From Bradyrhizobium paxllaeri (GTDB lineage: Bacteria; Pseudomonadota; Alphaproteobacteria; Rhizobiales; Xanthobacteraceae), in assembly GCF_001693515.2 (NCBI RefSeq), contig NZ_CP042968.1:6820001-6884000 (forward strand): a stretch of DNA of 64,000 nucleotides, written 5' to 3'. Shown piece by piece: positions 49,341 to 57,984 of this stretch; position 1 is the first letter of the stretch; each line of letters opens with the position of its first letter. The translations under genes were made by a program, and so were the position numbers. The notes below the pieces were generated by a model that saw nothing but the letters and a program-made list of their open reading frames with translations, was not told the origin of the DNA and searched no databases.

Positions 49341-50054
49341 ATGCGCGAGACCGAAGCCCGCTTCTGGATGATTCAGATCCCCTCGTTGAGCCGGGCGCTG
49401 CGCCTGGCTGCCATTGCCCTCGGCATCGGCCTCGTGATGGCCGCCGGCCCCGTGCGCGCGGCCGACGACGAGGACGAAGACGACAAGACCTTCGAGGAAA
49501 AGATCATCGAAGGCATCATGCGCGGCATCGGCGGCACCAACATGGAAAACCGCGGCATCGAATACCGCGAGCGCTCGCCGCTGGTGGTTCCGCCCAAGCT
49601 CGATCTGCCGCCGCCGGCAACGGCCGCAGCCGAAGCAAAGGCGCCGAACTGGCCCAAGGATCCCGACGAGCAGCGCCGCAAGGCTGCGATTGCCGCACGC
49701 AAGAAAGAGAACAAGGACCCGCGTGAAGCGGCCCGCATCCTGACCCCGGCCGAACTCGCGGTGGGCAAGACCGCGGCGCCCTCGCGCAAGGACAACGATC
49801 CGGTGCAGCCCGGCACCTCGAACACCAATCCGATCCTGAGCCCGTCGCAGCTCGGCTATAGCGGCGGCTTCAGCGGGCTGTTCGGCGGCAACAAGTCCGA
49901 GACGGCCGAATTCAAGAGCGAACCGACGCGCGACTCGCTGACCCAGCCGCCGCCCGGCTACCAGACGCCGTCGCCGAACTTTGCTTACGGCACCGGGCCG
50001 AAGGAATCGCTGAACAAGGAATACAATCCGGCCAAGGGCAAGTATGGCGATTAG
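49341..50054 (+). CDS. Secreted protein of unknown function downstream of lspA
   Basis: 237 residues from the ATG at 49341; a GTG six codons upstream is an alternative. The signal peptide ends near VRAAD. The mature part is mostly disordered: an acidic DDEDEDDKTFEEK stretch, a YRERSPLVVPPKLDLPPP segment, a basic region and a Gly/Pro-rich end. The PLVVPP segment and position after lspA recall DUF3035-type proteins; this link is tentative. Confidence 0.75.
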   Translation: MRETEARFWMIQIPSLSRALRLAAIALGIGLVMAAGPVRAADDEDEDDKTFEEKIIEGIMRGIGGTNMENRGIEYRERSPLVVPPKLDLPPPATAAAEAKAPNWPKDPDEQRRKAAIAARKKENKDPREAARILTPAELAVGKTAAPSRKDNDPVQPGTSNTNPILSPSQLGYSGGFSGLFGGNKSETAEFKSEPTRDSLTQPPPGYQTPSPNFAYGTGPKESLNKEYNPAKGKYGD

Positions 50055-50234
50055 TTAAGCATGGCGAAGAGTTAAGCTCTTCTCTCGCCTTCGTGACGAT
50101 TGCCGGCGCCGCCGCGGTGTACGATGCCGCGGCTTCGTTCCGAACCATCTTGTTCGGGTTTCGCTATTAACATTTGCGCGAATTCCAGTCGCAGGACCGG
50201 TAACGCCTTTTGCGGAATACGCGCCAGATAGGTC

Positions 50235-51626
50235 ATGATGTCATCGCACCGTTTTGCCGCCTCGCTCGTTGCAGTCTTCATCTCCACGTTTGCTTTCTCC
50301 GCCGGCAGCGCGACTGCCCAGACCACGGTCACGTCTGAACGTCCCGCCAGCTTCACCCTCGATAACGGCCTGCAAGTGGTGGTGATCCCCGATCACCGCA
50401 CGCCCGTCGTCACGCAGATGATCTGGTACAAGGTCGGCTCTGCCGACGAGACGCCCGGCAAATCGGGACTGGCGCACTTCCTCGAACATTTGATGTTCAA
50501 GGGCACCGCCAAACATCCCGCCGGTGAATTCTCAAAGACCGTGCTGCGGATCGGCGGCAACGAGAACGCCTTCACCTCGCTCGACTACACCGGCTATTTC
50601 CAGCGCGTACCGCGCGAGCAACTGGCGAAGATGATGGAGTTCGAGGCCGACCGCATGACCGGCCTGATCCTCAAGGACGAGAACGTGCTGCCCGAGCGCG
50701 ACGTCGTACTCGAAGAGTTCAACATGCGCGTCGCCAACAATCCGGACGCGCGGCTGACCGAGCAGATCATGGCGGCGCTGTATCTCAACCACCCCTATGG
50801 CCGCCCGGTGATCGGCTGGCGCCAGGAGATCGAGAAACTCGACCGCGAGGATGCGCTGGCGTTCTACAAGCGCTTCTACGCGCCGAACAACGCCATCCTG
50901 GTGATCGCAGGCGATGTCGACGCCAAGGAAATCCGTGTGATGGTGGAGAAGGCCTATGGCGGCATTCCCGCCCAGCCGGCGATATCAGCGCATCGCGTCC
51001 GTCCGCAGGAGCCGGTCCCCGCGGCGCCGCGCACGGTGACGCTGTCAGATCCGCGCGTCGAACAGACCAGCCTGCGGCGCTATTACCTCGTCCCCTCCTC
51101 CACGACCGCAGCGGCCGGCGAAGGCCCGGCGCTCGACGTGCTGGCGCAATTGATGGGCGGCGGTTCCAATTCCTATCTCTATCGCGCGCTGGTGATCGAC
51201 CGTCAGCTCGCGATCAGCGCCGGCGCCGGCTATCAGGGCACGGCACTCGATCCCACGCAGTTCTCGATCTCGGTTTCGCCGAAGCCCGGCGTCGAGTTTT
51301 CACAAATAGAGCAGGCGATCGACGGCGTGATCGCGGAGGTCATCCAGAATCCTGCCCGCGCCGAAGACCTCGAGCGGGTCAAGACCCAGTTGATTGCGGA
51401 AGCGATCTACGCGCAGGACAACCAGACCACGCTGGCGCGCTGGTATGGCGGCGCGCTGACCACGGGACTTTCCATTGACGATATCAGGAGCTGGCCGGAG
51501 CGGATTCGTGCCGTCACTGCCGAACAGGTCCGCGACGCGGCCCAGAAATGGCTCGACAAGAAACGCTCGGTGACCGGCTATCTGATCAAGGATGCCGCGC
51601 CGAAACGCGAGGAGAAGCGCTCGTGA
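50235..51626 (+). CDS. M16-family zinc peptidase, catalytic member
   Basis: 463 residues with a signal peptide (about 1-29). The inverted zinc motif HFLEH is at about residues 81-85. The distal Glu region follows, and the second M16 domain includes GGGSNSYLYRALV. It forms a pair with the next gene, which lacks the motif and overlaps it by 4 bp. Such pairs (active plus inactive subunit) form heterodimeric periplasmic peptidases in many bacteria. Confidence 0.92.
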   Translation: MMSSHRFAASLVAVFISTFAFSAGSATAQTTVTSERPASFTLDNGLQVVVIPDHRTPVVTQMIWYKVGSADETPGKSGLAHFLEHLMFKGTAKHPAGEFSKTVLRIGGNENAFTSLDYTGYFQRVPREQLAKMMEFEADRMTGLILKDENVLPERDVVLEEFNMRVANNPDARLTEQIMAALYLNHPYGRPVIGWRQEIEKLDREDALAFYKRFYAPNNAILVIAGDVDAKEIRVMVEKAYGGIPAQPAISAHRVRPQEPVPAAPRTVTLSDPRVEQTSLRRYYLVPSSTTAAAGEGPALDVLAQLMGGGSNSYLYRALVIDRQLAISAGAGYQGTALDPTQFSISVSPKPGVEFSQIEQAIDGVIAEVIQNPARAEDLERVKTQLIAEAIYAQDNQTTLARWYGGALTTGLSIDDIRSWPERIRAVTAEQVRDAAQKWLDKKRSVTGYLIKDAAPKREEKRS

Positions 51627-52990
51627 TCCGGTTTTCGATTGGCGCGCAGCGCCTCGCATCCACCCTGATCGCCGGCGCCGTGCTGCTGGCGCTGGCGGCG
51701 AGCCCGTCGCACGCCGCGGCCAAGATCCAGCGGCTGGTCTCGCCCGGCGGCATCGAGGCCTGGTTCGTGCAGGACGCCACCGTGCCCCTGATCGCGATGG
51801 AATATGCCTTCAGCGGCGGCGCCGCCCAGGATCCTGCCGGCAAGTCCGGCGTCGGCAATTTGGTCGCCGGGCTGCTCGATGAAGGCTCCGGCGATCTCGA
51901 TTCCAAAACCTTCCATGAGCGCCTCGAGCGCCGCGCCATCGAACTGAGCTTCTCGTCGACCCGGGATTATTTCCGCGGTTCGCTGCGCATGCTCAAGGAC
52001 AACAAGGACGAGGCTTTCGACCTTCTGCATCTGGCGCTGACCTCGCCGCGTTTCGACAGCAGCGACGTCGAGCGCATTCGCGCACAGGTCCTCTCCGGGC
52101 TGCGCCGGGACACCACCAACCCGACCTCGCTGGCGAGCCGCAAGTTCCTGGAAGTCGCCTTCGGCGATCATCCCTACGGCCGGCAGAGCAACGGCACGCT
52201 CGACAGCGTGCCGAAGATCGATGTCGCCGACATGAAGGATTACGTCCGCCGCGTGATCGCCAAGGATACGCTTCGGATCGCCGTGGTCGGCGATGTCGAT
52301 GCCGACACGCTCGGCAAGCTCCTGGACAGGACGTTCGGCGGGTTGCCGGCCAAGGCCAGCCTGACGCCGGTGGCCGAGGTCGAGGCCACCAAGCCGCCGC
52401 AGCGCGCGTTCGTGCCGCTCGACGTGCCGCAGACCGTGGTGACGTTCGGCGGCCCCGGCATTCGCCGCCACGATCCGAATTTCATGGCCGCCTATGTCGT
52501 GAACCACATCCTGGGTGGTGGCTCGTCGTCGCGGCTCTACAAGGAGGTGCGCGAAAAGCGCGGCCTGGCCTATTCGGTCTATGAATCCCTGATCTGGATG
52601 GACCGCTCCGCGCTGTTCATCGGCAATACCGGCACTCGCGCCGACCGCGCCAGCGAGACGGTGGACGCGATCGAGAACGAAATCCGCCGCATTGCCGAGG
52701 AAGGCCCGACCGAGAAGGAACTGGACGAGGCCAAGTCCTATCTAAAGGGCTCGCAGATGCTGGCGCTCGATACCTCCTCGAAGCTCGCGCAGGCGCTGCT
52801 GCAATACCAGCTCGACAAGCTGCCGATCGACTACATCGAAAAGCGCAATGCCCTCGTCGACGCCGTCACGCTCGACGACGCAAAAAAGGCCGCGAAGAAG
52901 CTGTGGGGCCAGGGCCTGCTCACCGTCATCGTCGGCCGCACCCCGCAAGCCGCCGCCCAGCCGGTCGTCGCACCGCCAAAGGCGAACTAG
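51623..52990 (+). CDS. M16-family peptidase-like protein, non-catalytic partner
   Basis: 455 residues. The GTG at 51623 overlaps the previous stop (GTGA). A signal peptide ends near SHAAA. The M16 fold is retained, including GGGSSSRLYKEVREKRGLAYSVY, but the position of the zinc motif reads NLVAGLLDEG, so it cannot bind zinc as an active enzyme. Probably contributes substrate binding in a heterodimer with the upstream subunit. Confidence 0.9.
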   Translation: MIRFSIGAQRLASTLIAGAVLLALAASPSHAAAKIQRLVSPGGIEAWFVQDATVPLIAMEYAFSGGAAQDPAGKSGVGNLVAGLLDEGSGDLDSKTFHERLERRAIELSFSSTRDYFRGSLRMLKDNKDEAFDLLHLALTSPRFDSSDVERIRAQVLSGLRRDTTNPTSLASRKFLEVAFGDHPYGRQSNGTLDSVPKIDVADMKDYVRRVIAKDTLRIAVVGDVDADTLGKLLDRTFGGLPAKASLTPVAEVEATKPPQRAFVPLDVPQTVVTFGGPGIRRHDPNFMAAYVVNHILGGGSSSRLYKEVREKRGLAYSVYESLIWMDRSALFIGNTGTRADRASETVDAIENEIRRIAEEGPTEKELDEAKSYLKGSQMLALDTSSKLAQALLQYQLDKLPIDYIEKRNALVDAVTLDDAKKAAKKLWGQGLLTVIVGRTPQAAAQPVVAPPKAN

Positions 52991-53006
52991 GCCGTGGACC
53001 AGGAGG

Positions 53007-54221
53007 TCAGCGGGTCGCGCCGCTGACCAAGGGGCATTTGCTCGCTGAGAGGGGCCACACGGTCTCTTCAGGAGGGATGCTGCGCAGGATCTCGAAGTAG
53101 TCCCAGGGATATTTCGAGTCGGAAGGCTTCTTGACCCGGACGAGATACATGGTGCGCGTGACGCGGCCGTCCTCGCGGATGCGCGCGTTTTCGGAGAAAA
53201 CGTCCTCAATCGGAATGCTCCGCATCGCCGCCGCCACCCGGTCGGCATCGTCGGTGCCGGCGCGCGCGATGGCCTTGAGATAGTGGCGTACCGCTCCGTA
53301 AACGCCGGCGTGCAGCATCGAAGGCATCATGCCGGTCCTGGCCACGAACTGCTTCGACCACGCGCGCGTCGCGTCATTCATGTCCCAGTAGGATGACGTC
53401 GTCAGGTATGTGCCTTGCGCATCCTTGAGCCCGAGCGCGTGCACGTCCTGAAGAAACAGGATCAGTGCAGCGAGGCTCTGCCCACCCTGCACGAGCCCAA
53501 ATTCGCCCGCTTGCCGCATCGCGTTGACGGTGTCGTTGCCGGCGTTGGCAAGGCCGACCACCTTGGCGCCCGAGGACTGCGCACTCAGCAGGAAGGACGA
53601 GAAGTCCGACGTGTTGAGCGGATGACGCGCGGCGCCCAGCACCTTGCCACCGCTCGCGGTGATCACCCCCGTTGCATCGTTCTGGAGCTGATGCCCGAAT
53701 GCGTAGTCCGAAGCCAGAAAAAACCAGGACGTGCCCCCGGCCTTGACGACTGCGGAGGCTGTCCCGTGCGACACCGCGTAGGTGTCGTAGGTCCAGTGGA
53801 AGCCGAAAGGAGAGCACTGCTCGTTGGTCAATGCGGTCGTGCCGGCGCCGGAATAGAGAGCGATCCGCTTCTTCTCGCGCGCAAGGCCCTGGATCGCGAG
53901 CGCGACGCCCGAATTCGGCACGTCCACGATCGTATCGACGCCTTCGACGTCGAACCAGCGGCGGGCGATCGCCGAGCCGACATCTGCCTTGTGCTGGTGA
54001 TCCGCCGAAATGACCTCTACCGGCTTGCCGAGGACCGTGCCACCGATCTCCCGTACGGCCATCTCGGCGGCGACCAGCGACCCTTTGCCGGTGATATCAG
54101 CGGTAACGCCCGCCATGTCGGTCAGGACGCCGATCTTGACGACATCGCCACTGATCTGGGCCTCGGCCGCGACCGGCAGCATCAGGGCTAGAAAAGCACC
54201 GCCGAGGATATTCAGTCTCAT
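53007..54221 (-). CDS. ABC transporter substrate-binding protein, branched-chain amino acid type
   Basis: 404 residues with a signal peptide (to about AEAQ, residue 22). Type I periplasmic fold: VVKIGVLTDMAGVTADITGKGS, EVISADHQHKADVGSAIARRW, VDTIVDVPNSGVALAIQG. Proteins of this subgroup bind amino acids, amides or aromatic acids. No permease or ATPase genes are near. It follows an alpha/beta hydrolase gene by 40 bp on the same strand, which hints at an ester or amide substrate. Confidence 0.9.
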   Translation of the reverse strand: MRLNILGGAFLALMLPVAAEAQISGDVVKIGVLTDMAGVTADITGKGSLVAAEMAVREIGGTVLGKPVEVISADHQHKADVGSAIARRWFDVEGVDTIVDVPNSGVALAIQGLAREKKRIALYSGAGTTALTNEQCSPFGFHWTYDTYAVSHGTASAVVKAGGTSWFFLASDYAFGHQLQNDATGVITASGGKVLGAARHPLNTSDFSSFLLSAQSSGAKVVGLANAGNDTVNAMRQAGEFGLVQGGQSLAALILFLQDVHALGLKDAQGTYLTTSSYWDMNDATRAWSKQFVARTGMMPSMLHAGVYGAVRHYLKAIARAGTDDADRVAAAMRSIPIEDVFSENARIREDGRVTRTMYLVRVKKPSDSKYPWDYFEILRSIPPEETVWPLSASKCPLVSGATR

Positions 54222-54261
54222 TCCTTGTTTCCTCCAATTGGTTGCCTGCCGCTCGGCGGCG

Positions 54262-55218
54262 TCAGCCGTCGACCACGTCGAGCCAGCCAAGGATCATCGC
54301 GGCGAGATCATCACTGTTGTCTTCGATCATCATCATGTGACCGTTGCCGTTGACGCCGTGGTCCGGAAGCCAGACGAATTCGGCACCGAGATAGGCGGCG
54401 GTTCTCGCGTCGACCTCACGCGGATGGCGCGGATCGCATTCGCCGGTCACGATCAGGATGGGCTTGCCGCGCAGGTTGTTCGGATCGTCAATCCTGAGCC
54501 CGCGACCTCCGATATTGAAGCGCTCGTTCAGGATGCGTGGGCTCTCCGGCACGATCGAACAACAATAGCGTTCGAACGCAGCGCTTGGAAAACGCGGCGC
54601 GTTGGCCCATGACGCGGCTGCAAACTCGGCGCTCAACCATACCGGCGTGTCCTCCGCCGCATAGACCGGTCGGCCGACGCTGGCATCCTCGTGCAGCGCC
54701 AGGATGGCGGCCGGATCCTCGGGCAGATCCTTCAGCAGATTAGCCGGCGGACCGGGCGCGATACCGACAACCGCGATGACAAGATCGGGCCGCCGCTCCG
54801 TCATCCACCAAGCCATGGGGCCACTCGCGGAATGCACGACGAGCACGGCCGGGCCGATCTCCTCAAGGAGCGCAAGGAGCGATGTGGCGACATCGGCGGT
54901 TCCAAGCCGTGGAAAGTCCGGTTGCTGCGGCGAGCGGCCGTGGCCGGGCCAGTCCGGCACGAACACGTTCCGGCCCGCGGCTGCGAAGCGTACCGCCCAT
55001 CCGGCCCTCAGATCAGGCGTTGCCAGATAACAGCTACCTGTATGACCGGCGCCGTGCACCGCCACGATCGGAATTTTGCCCGACGCACCATGAGGCGGGC
55101 GCACGTGGTCGACATAGATCGGATGCGTCTGCGTACCCGAGTAGAAGCACCGGGATTCGTGTTCGTGCAACGCGTCCATGACCTTCCAAGCCTGCGCCCT
55201 GTCTATCCGATCTGCCAT
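54262..55218 (-). CDS. Alpha/beta-hydrolase-fold protein
   Basis: 318 residues. Oxyanion region AVHGAGHTGSCYLATPD, DWPGHGRS, and the nucleophile elbow reads VHSASG where most have GxSxG, so the first Gly is replaced by Val and the Ser is kept. The C-terminal Asp (GECDPRHP) and His (NGNGHMMMIEDNS) complete a triad. The substrate is unknown. GGAGGG precedes the ATG. Upstream and divergent is a MarR gene with operator-like repeats between. Confidence 0.85.
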   Translation of the reverse strand: MADRIDRAQAWKVMDALHEHESRCFYSGTQTHPIYVDHVRPPHGASGKIPIVAVHGAGHTGSCYLATPDLRAGWAVRFAAAGRNVFVPDWPGHGRSPQQPDFPRLGTADVATSLLALLEEIGPAVLVVHSASGPMAWWMTERRPDLVIAVVGIAPGPPANLLKDLPEDPAAILALHEDASVGRPVYAAEDTPVWLSAEFAAASWANAPRFPSAAFERYCCSIVPESPRILNERFNIGGRGLRIDDPNNLRGKPILIVTGECDPRHPREVDARTAAYLGAEFVWLPDHGVNGNGHMMMIEDNSDDLAAMILGWLDVVDG

Positions 55219-55285
55219 GGCCAGCGTCGGCCCTCCCTGTGGGTTGGTCGCGATTTAAGATGACCCGAATCGGAAAGGCAATTAG

Positions 55286-55325
55286 AAAGTCACATATGAG
55301 ACCAATAAAGTCACATATGAGACCA
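55286..55325. promoter_or_regulatory. Two 19-bp direct repeats, candidate MarR operators
   Basis: AAAGTCACATATGAGACCA occurs at 55286-55304 and 55307-55325, period 21 bp, so both face the same side of the helix. Each contains TCACATATGAGA, an imperfect dyad matching its reverse complement at 10 of 12 positions. The pair lies between the hydrolase start (55218) and the proposed MarR start (55359). Binding by the adjacent MarR is inference. Confidence 0.6.
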
Positions 55326-55358
55326 TCTGGGAAAGCCAGGAAGGGCGCATCCGCGCGA

Positions 55359-55847
55359 ATGACGCAGGAACGGGAGGTGAACGGGATCGCCGCCGTGCGC
55401 GGCGGCACCGAGATCAAGATCGCCTACAAGATGGGCTATGTGCTGAACTTCTACCGGGAGCCGTCGTTTCGGAAGATCGAAATGGAGCTCGGCCTGACGC
55501 GGCCGGAGATCGTCACCCTGATCTTCCTGAATTTCCGCGAGGGCGTGACCGCCAGCGACATCTGCGAGTTCTCGGGCCACCTCAAGGCCAATATCAGCCG
55601 CGGGATCATTGCACTGGAGAAGAAGAAGCTGTTGCGCCGCGATACGGACAGTACCGACAATCGCCGGCAGCAATTGTTCATGACACCTGCCGGCCGGGCG
55701 CTTTACGCGAAATACATCCCGGCGCTCCGCGAGCGAGAACAGGCGATGCTGGCTTGCCTGACGCGCACCGAGCGCAAGGAGTTCGAACGCCTCCTGGACA
55801 AACTTGCAGATCATGTGCCGCACTGGGCGGCTCTCGACGAACTGTGA
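55359..55847 (+). CDS. MarR-family transcriptional regulator
   Basis: 162 residues from the ATG at 55359; in-frame upstream starts would translate the direct repeats, which look like operators, so I reject them. Winged helix: MELGLTRPEIVTLIFLNFREGV, ICEFSGHLKANISRGIIALEKKKLL with a wing DTDSTDNRRQQLFMT. It probably controls the divergent hydrolase and binding-protein genes and itself. Confidence 0.85.
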   Translation: MTQEREVNGIAAVRGGTEIKIAYKMGYVLNFYREPSFRKIEMELGLTRPEIVTLIFLNFREGVTASDICEFSGHLKANISRGIIALEKKKLLRRDTDSTDNRRQQLFMTPAGRALYAKYIPALREREQAMLACLTRTERKEFERLLDKLADHVPHWAALDEL

Positions 55848-55972
55848 TACCCGGCCTTTCAGGCCGGAGGACCGCCCGGGAAGTCATTTTCGACCGGGTC
55901 GGCGGGCTTTGGCCCGCCATTTGAAACCGCTATCTTGCGTTCGCCGATTCTCTAACCTCGCCGGTGAACGCC

Positions 55973-56392
55973 ATGCTGCGGGTTTCCCGCTCCCTCACGA
56001 TCGACGAAAACGACATCGAGATCGGTTTTGTCCGCGCCTCCGGCCCCGGCGGGCAGAACGTCAACAAGCTTTCGACCGCGGCCCAGCTCCGCTTCGACAC
56101 GCGCAAGATCACGCTGCCGGAGGATGCCGCGCTGCGGCTGAACCGGATTGCCGGCCAGCGCATGACCAAGGAAGGCGTGATCGTGATCCACGCCCAGCGC
56201 TTCCGCACCCAGGAGCGCAATCGCGCCGACGCCATCGATCGCCTGCTCGAAATGCTGCGCGAAGCCTTGATCCGCCCGGTGCCGCGGCGCGCGACCAAGC
56301 CGACCTTCGGCTCCAAGCAGCGCCGCCTGGAAGGCAAGAAGCGGCGTAGCGACATCAAGGCGCGGCGCGGTCCATCGCGCTTCGACGATTGA
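55973..56392 (+). CDS. arfB: Alternative ribosome-rescue factor B
   Basis: 139 residues. GGQ motif in RASGPGGQNVNK (about 24-35), as in peptidyl-tRNA hydrolases of the YaeJ/ICT1 family, with a basic C-terminal tail (KQRRLEGKKRRSDIKARRG) that enters the empty mRNA channel of stalled ribosomes. Too short for a full release factor. A GTG three codons upstream is an alternative start. Confidence 0.94.
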   Translation: MLRVSRSLTIDENDIEIGFVRASGPGGQNVNKLSTAAQLRFDTRKITLPEDAALRLNRIAGQRMTKEGVIVIHAQRFRTQERNRADAIDRLLEMLREALIRPVPRRATKPTFGSKQRRLEGKKRRSDIKARRGPSRFDD

Positions 56393-56410
56393 ATCTCCTG
56401 TCGTGACGTC

Positions 56411-56944
56411 TCAGTCGCGGATCAGATATTCCCGGATCATCAGCCGCGCACGGTGAATGCGCGCCTTGACGCTTTCGCGTGTCAGGCCGAGAGCGCCTGC
56501 AATCTCGTCGATCGACAATTCCTCGATATCGCGCAGCAGGATCACCTCGCGGTAGTGCTCGGGCAGCGACTGGATGGCGCGCGACAGATCGATCCTGATG
56601 TCTTCGGGCGCGAGAAGCGCGAGCCGCGCCTCCGCCTCGTCGGCCGGCGTCTGGGATGTCCCCGTTGCCCGGCGCAGCAGGCGAAGGCAGGCGCGGCGCG
56701 CCACCGCAAACAGCCACGCCGAAAGCGACGTCACCGCGCGCAACGTGCCGACCCGCCGGTACAGCAGCAACAGCGTTTCCTGAACCGCGTCGTCGATATC
56801 GGCCGCGCGGCAATTGCGCGCGGCATAGCGGCGGACGTCCGGCTGCGCTGCGCCGATCAGCGACACCAGCGCCTCGGCGTCGCCGCGGCGGGCGGCCTCG
56901 ACCAGCGATGGATCGCAGCGCCCTGCTCCGGCCAGCGCGGTCAT
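56411..56944 (-). CDS. ECF-type RNA polymerase sigma factor
   Basis: 177 residues. Region 2 is seen in DIDDAVQETLLLLYRRVGTL and LSAWLFAVARRACLRLLRR; region 4 in SLPEHYREVILLRDIEELSIDEIAGALGLTRESVKARIHRAR. Its ATG overlaps the stop of an upstream DUF2892 gene (ATGA). No anti-sigma gene is evident next to it, so the partner may be elsewhere. The target promoters are unknown. Confidence 0.9.
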   Translation of the reverse strand: MTALAGAGRCDPSLVEAARRGDAEALVSLIGAAQPDVRRYAARNCRAADIDDAVQETLLLLYRRVGTLRAVTSLSAWLFAVARRACLRLLRRATGTSQTPADEAEARLALLAPEDIRIDLSRAIQSLPEHYREVILLRDIEELSIDEIAGALGLTRESVKARIHRARLMIREYLIRD

Positions 56945-57147
56945 GGCGATGGCAGCCTGCGGCCGACCATGGCGCACATCGGACAAAAGCCGAAAAATCC
57001 AGTCGCGATGGCGACCGCCCCGGCGCCAGCGACCAGATAGCCGCCCGTCGTGCCGGGCATGCCGAAAAGCCCGTAGGCGATCATCACAATGCCCCCGATC
57101 GTCCGCATCGCCCGCTCCCAACCCGGTAAATTCTTGCGATAGAACAT
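56941..57147 (-). CDS. DUF2892-type small membrane protein
   Basis: 68 residues. Two membrane helices (about 14-28 and 36-52) and the GFCPMCAMVGR ending typical of YgaP-like DUF2892 proteins, with a Cys pair CPMC. It precedes the ECF sigma gene with a 4-bp overlap, suggesting co-transcription. The ATG at 57147 is chosen over one four codons upstream because MFYRKNLP is the common N-terminus. Confidence 0.82.
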   Translation of the reverse strand: MFYRKNLPGWERAMRTIGGIVMIAYGLFGMPGTTGGYLVAGAGAVAIATGFFGFCPMCAMVGRRLPSP

Positions 57148-57235
57148 AGCAGCTCCCATTGATTGTGCGCGAGAACCTCAAACCGTTCTCTCCCCCTAGA
57201 GCCGCCGGGCCGCCTTTTCGGTTCGCGGCGGACAC

Positions 57236-57270
57236 AAAAAACTCCGGCCGCCGATGGCGACCGGAGTTCT
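57236..57270 (-). terminator. Rho-independent terminator
   Basis: Minus strand: AACTCCGGTCGCC, ATC loop, GGCGGCCGGAGT, then a run of T. The stem has one mismatch. It lies about 50 bp after the stop of the small secreted-protein gene and before the DUF2892 gene. Confidence 0.8.
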
Positions 57271-57318
57271 GTTTGGAGAGCAACCCGACGGAGGAGACGG
57301 GTTTCCTCCAGATGACTT

Positions 57319-57609
57319 TTACCGGCTGGTCACAGGAGGGGTAGCCGCCCCGCCCGAGGCCTTCGGCGCTGCGTGAGGCGCGCCGCTGCCGGCTCCGACG
57401 GTGCCCTTGCCTGTCTTCGCGCCGGCCTTCTGGCTGGTGGCGCCCGCCGTATCCTCGTCGATGCTGCCTGACGCGCCGCCCTGCATCTGGGTCGTGCCCT
57501 TTGCACCGCCGCGGATCTGCGTGTCGGATGAGGCGCCTTGCGCCAGTACGGGGCCGGCAAGCAGGGCCGAGATTGCAACCGCGATCGCCGAGGTTTTCAC
57601 TAGCTTCAT
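57319..57609 (-). CDS. Small secreted Gly/Ala-rich protein
   Basis: 96 residues from the ATG at 57609. Signal peptide MKLVKTSAIAVAISALLAGPVLAQ, then a disordered Gly/Ala/Thr/Lys region with repeated GGA segments (RGGAKG, QGGASG). No recognisable domain. Followed by a good terminator, so it is probably monocistronic. Confidence 0.75.
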   Translation of the reverse strand: MKLVKTSAIAVAISALLAGPVLAQGASSDTQIRGGAKGTTQMQGGASGSIDEDTAGATSQKAGAKTGKGTVGAGSGAPHAAPKASGGAATPPVTSR

Positions 57610-57794
57610 CCATTTCTCCCAGGTTTGATTTGGCGGCAAACAGTCCGGTTACTTCAAGGCGCCGTTCCTAAGCCGAACATGCTCGTCGCCAGATCAGTCG
57701 CGTGGCGAACGACGCGGGCGCCATGCAAGCCGCGCGATGTGGTGATCGTGCAGGGATTTCAGGGTCATTTTGCGAATCCTTGGCCACTGCCTAA

Positions 57795-57806
57795 CCGCAT
57801 ATGCGG
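57795..57806. promoter_or_regulatory. 12-bp perfect palindrome
   Basis: CCGCATATGCGG, 180 bp before the cytochrome c start. Operator-like dyad; no assigned regulator. Confidence 0.3.
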
Positions 57807-57838
57807 CGCCTCTGCAGCTACAGAAAAGTTCCGTAAAA

Positions 57839-57853
57839 ATGTGTTGAACACAT
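57839..57853. promoter_or_regulatory. 15-bp palindrome upstream of cytochrome c
   Basis: ATGTGTT-G-AACACAT, perfect 7-bp arms about one centre base, in the AT-rich part of the promoter region. Operator candidate. Confidence 0.4.
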
Positions 57854-57984
57854 CCCGCCGGTCAACGCGGGCGGTCAGGCGGCCCGTCCCGGCTGAAGCG
57901 CGGCCGCTTTTGTTCTGTCCTGAAACAGCCCGCTACTACCACCGCCTATTTTCCGCGACCTACAGTCTGCGCACGCCAACGGTG

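Larger units (their letters stand above)
57610..57984. other. Divergent promoter region of the dehydrogenase island
   Basis: 375 bp between the secreted-protein gene and the cytochrome c gene, with no supported coding frame. It holds the palindromes at 57795 and 57839 listed separately. Confidence 0.5.

Noticed and set aside
55239..55358. Longer MarR start at 55239
   Set aside because: It would translate the two 19-bp direct repeats as protein; these look like operators, and the family N-terminus begins later.
57610..57680. GGAAC element suggesting an EcfG-type promoter for the small secreted protein
   Set aside because: No CGTT-like -10 element at 16-17 bp spacing was found.
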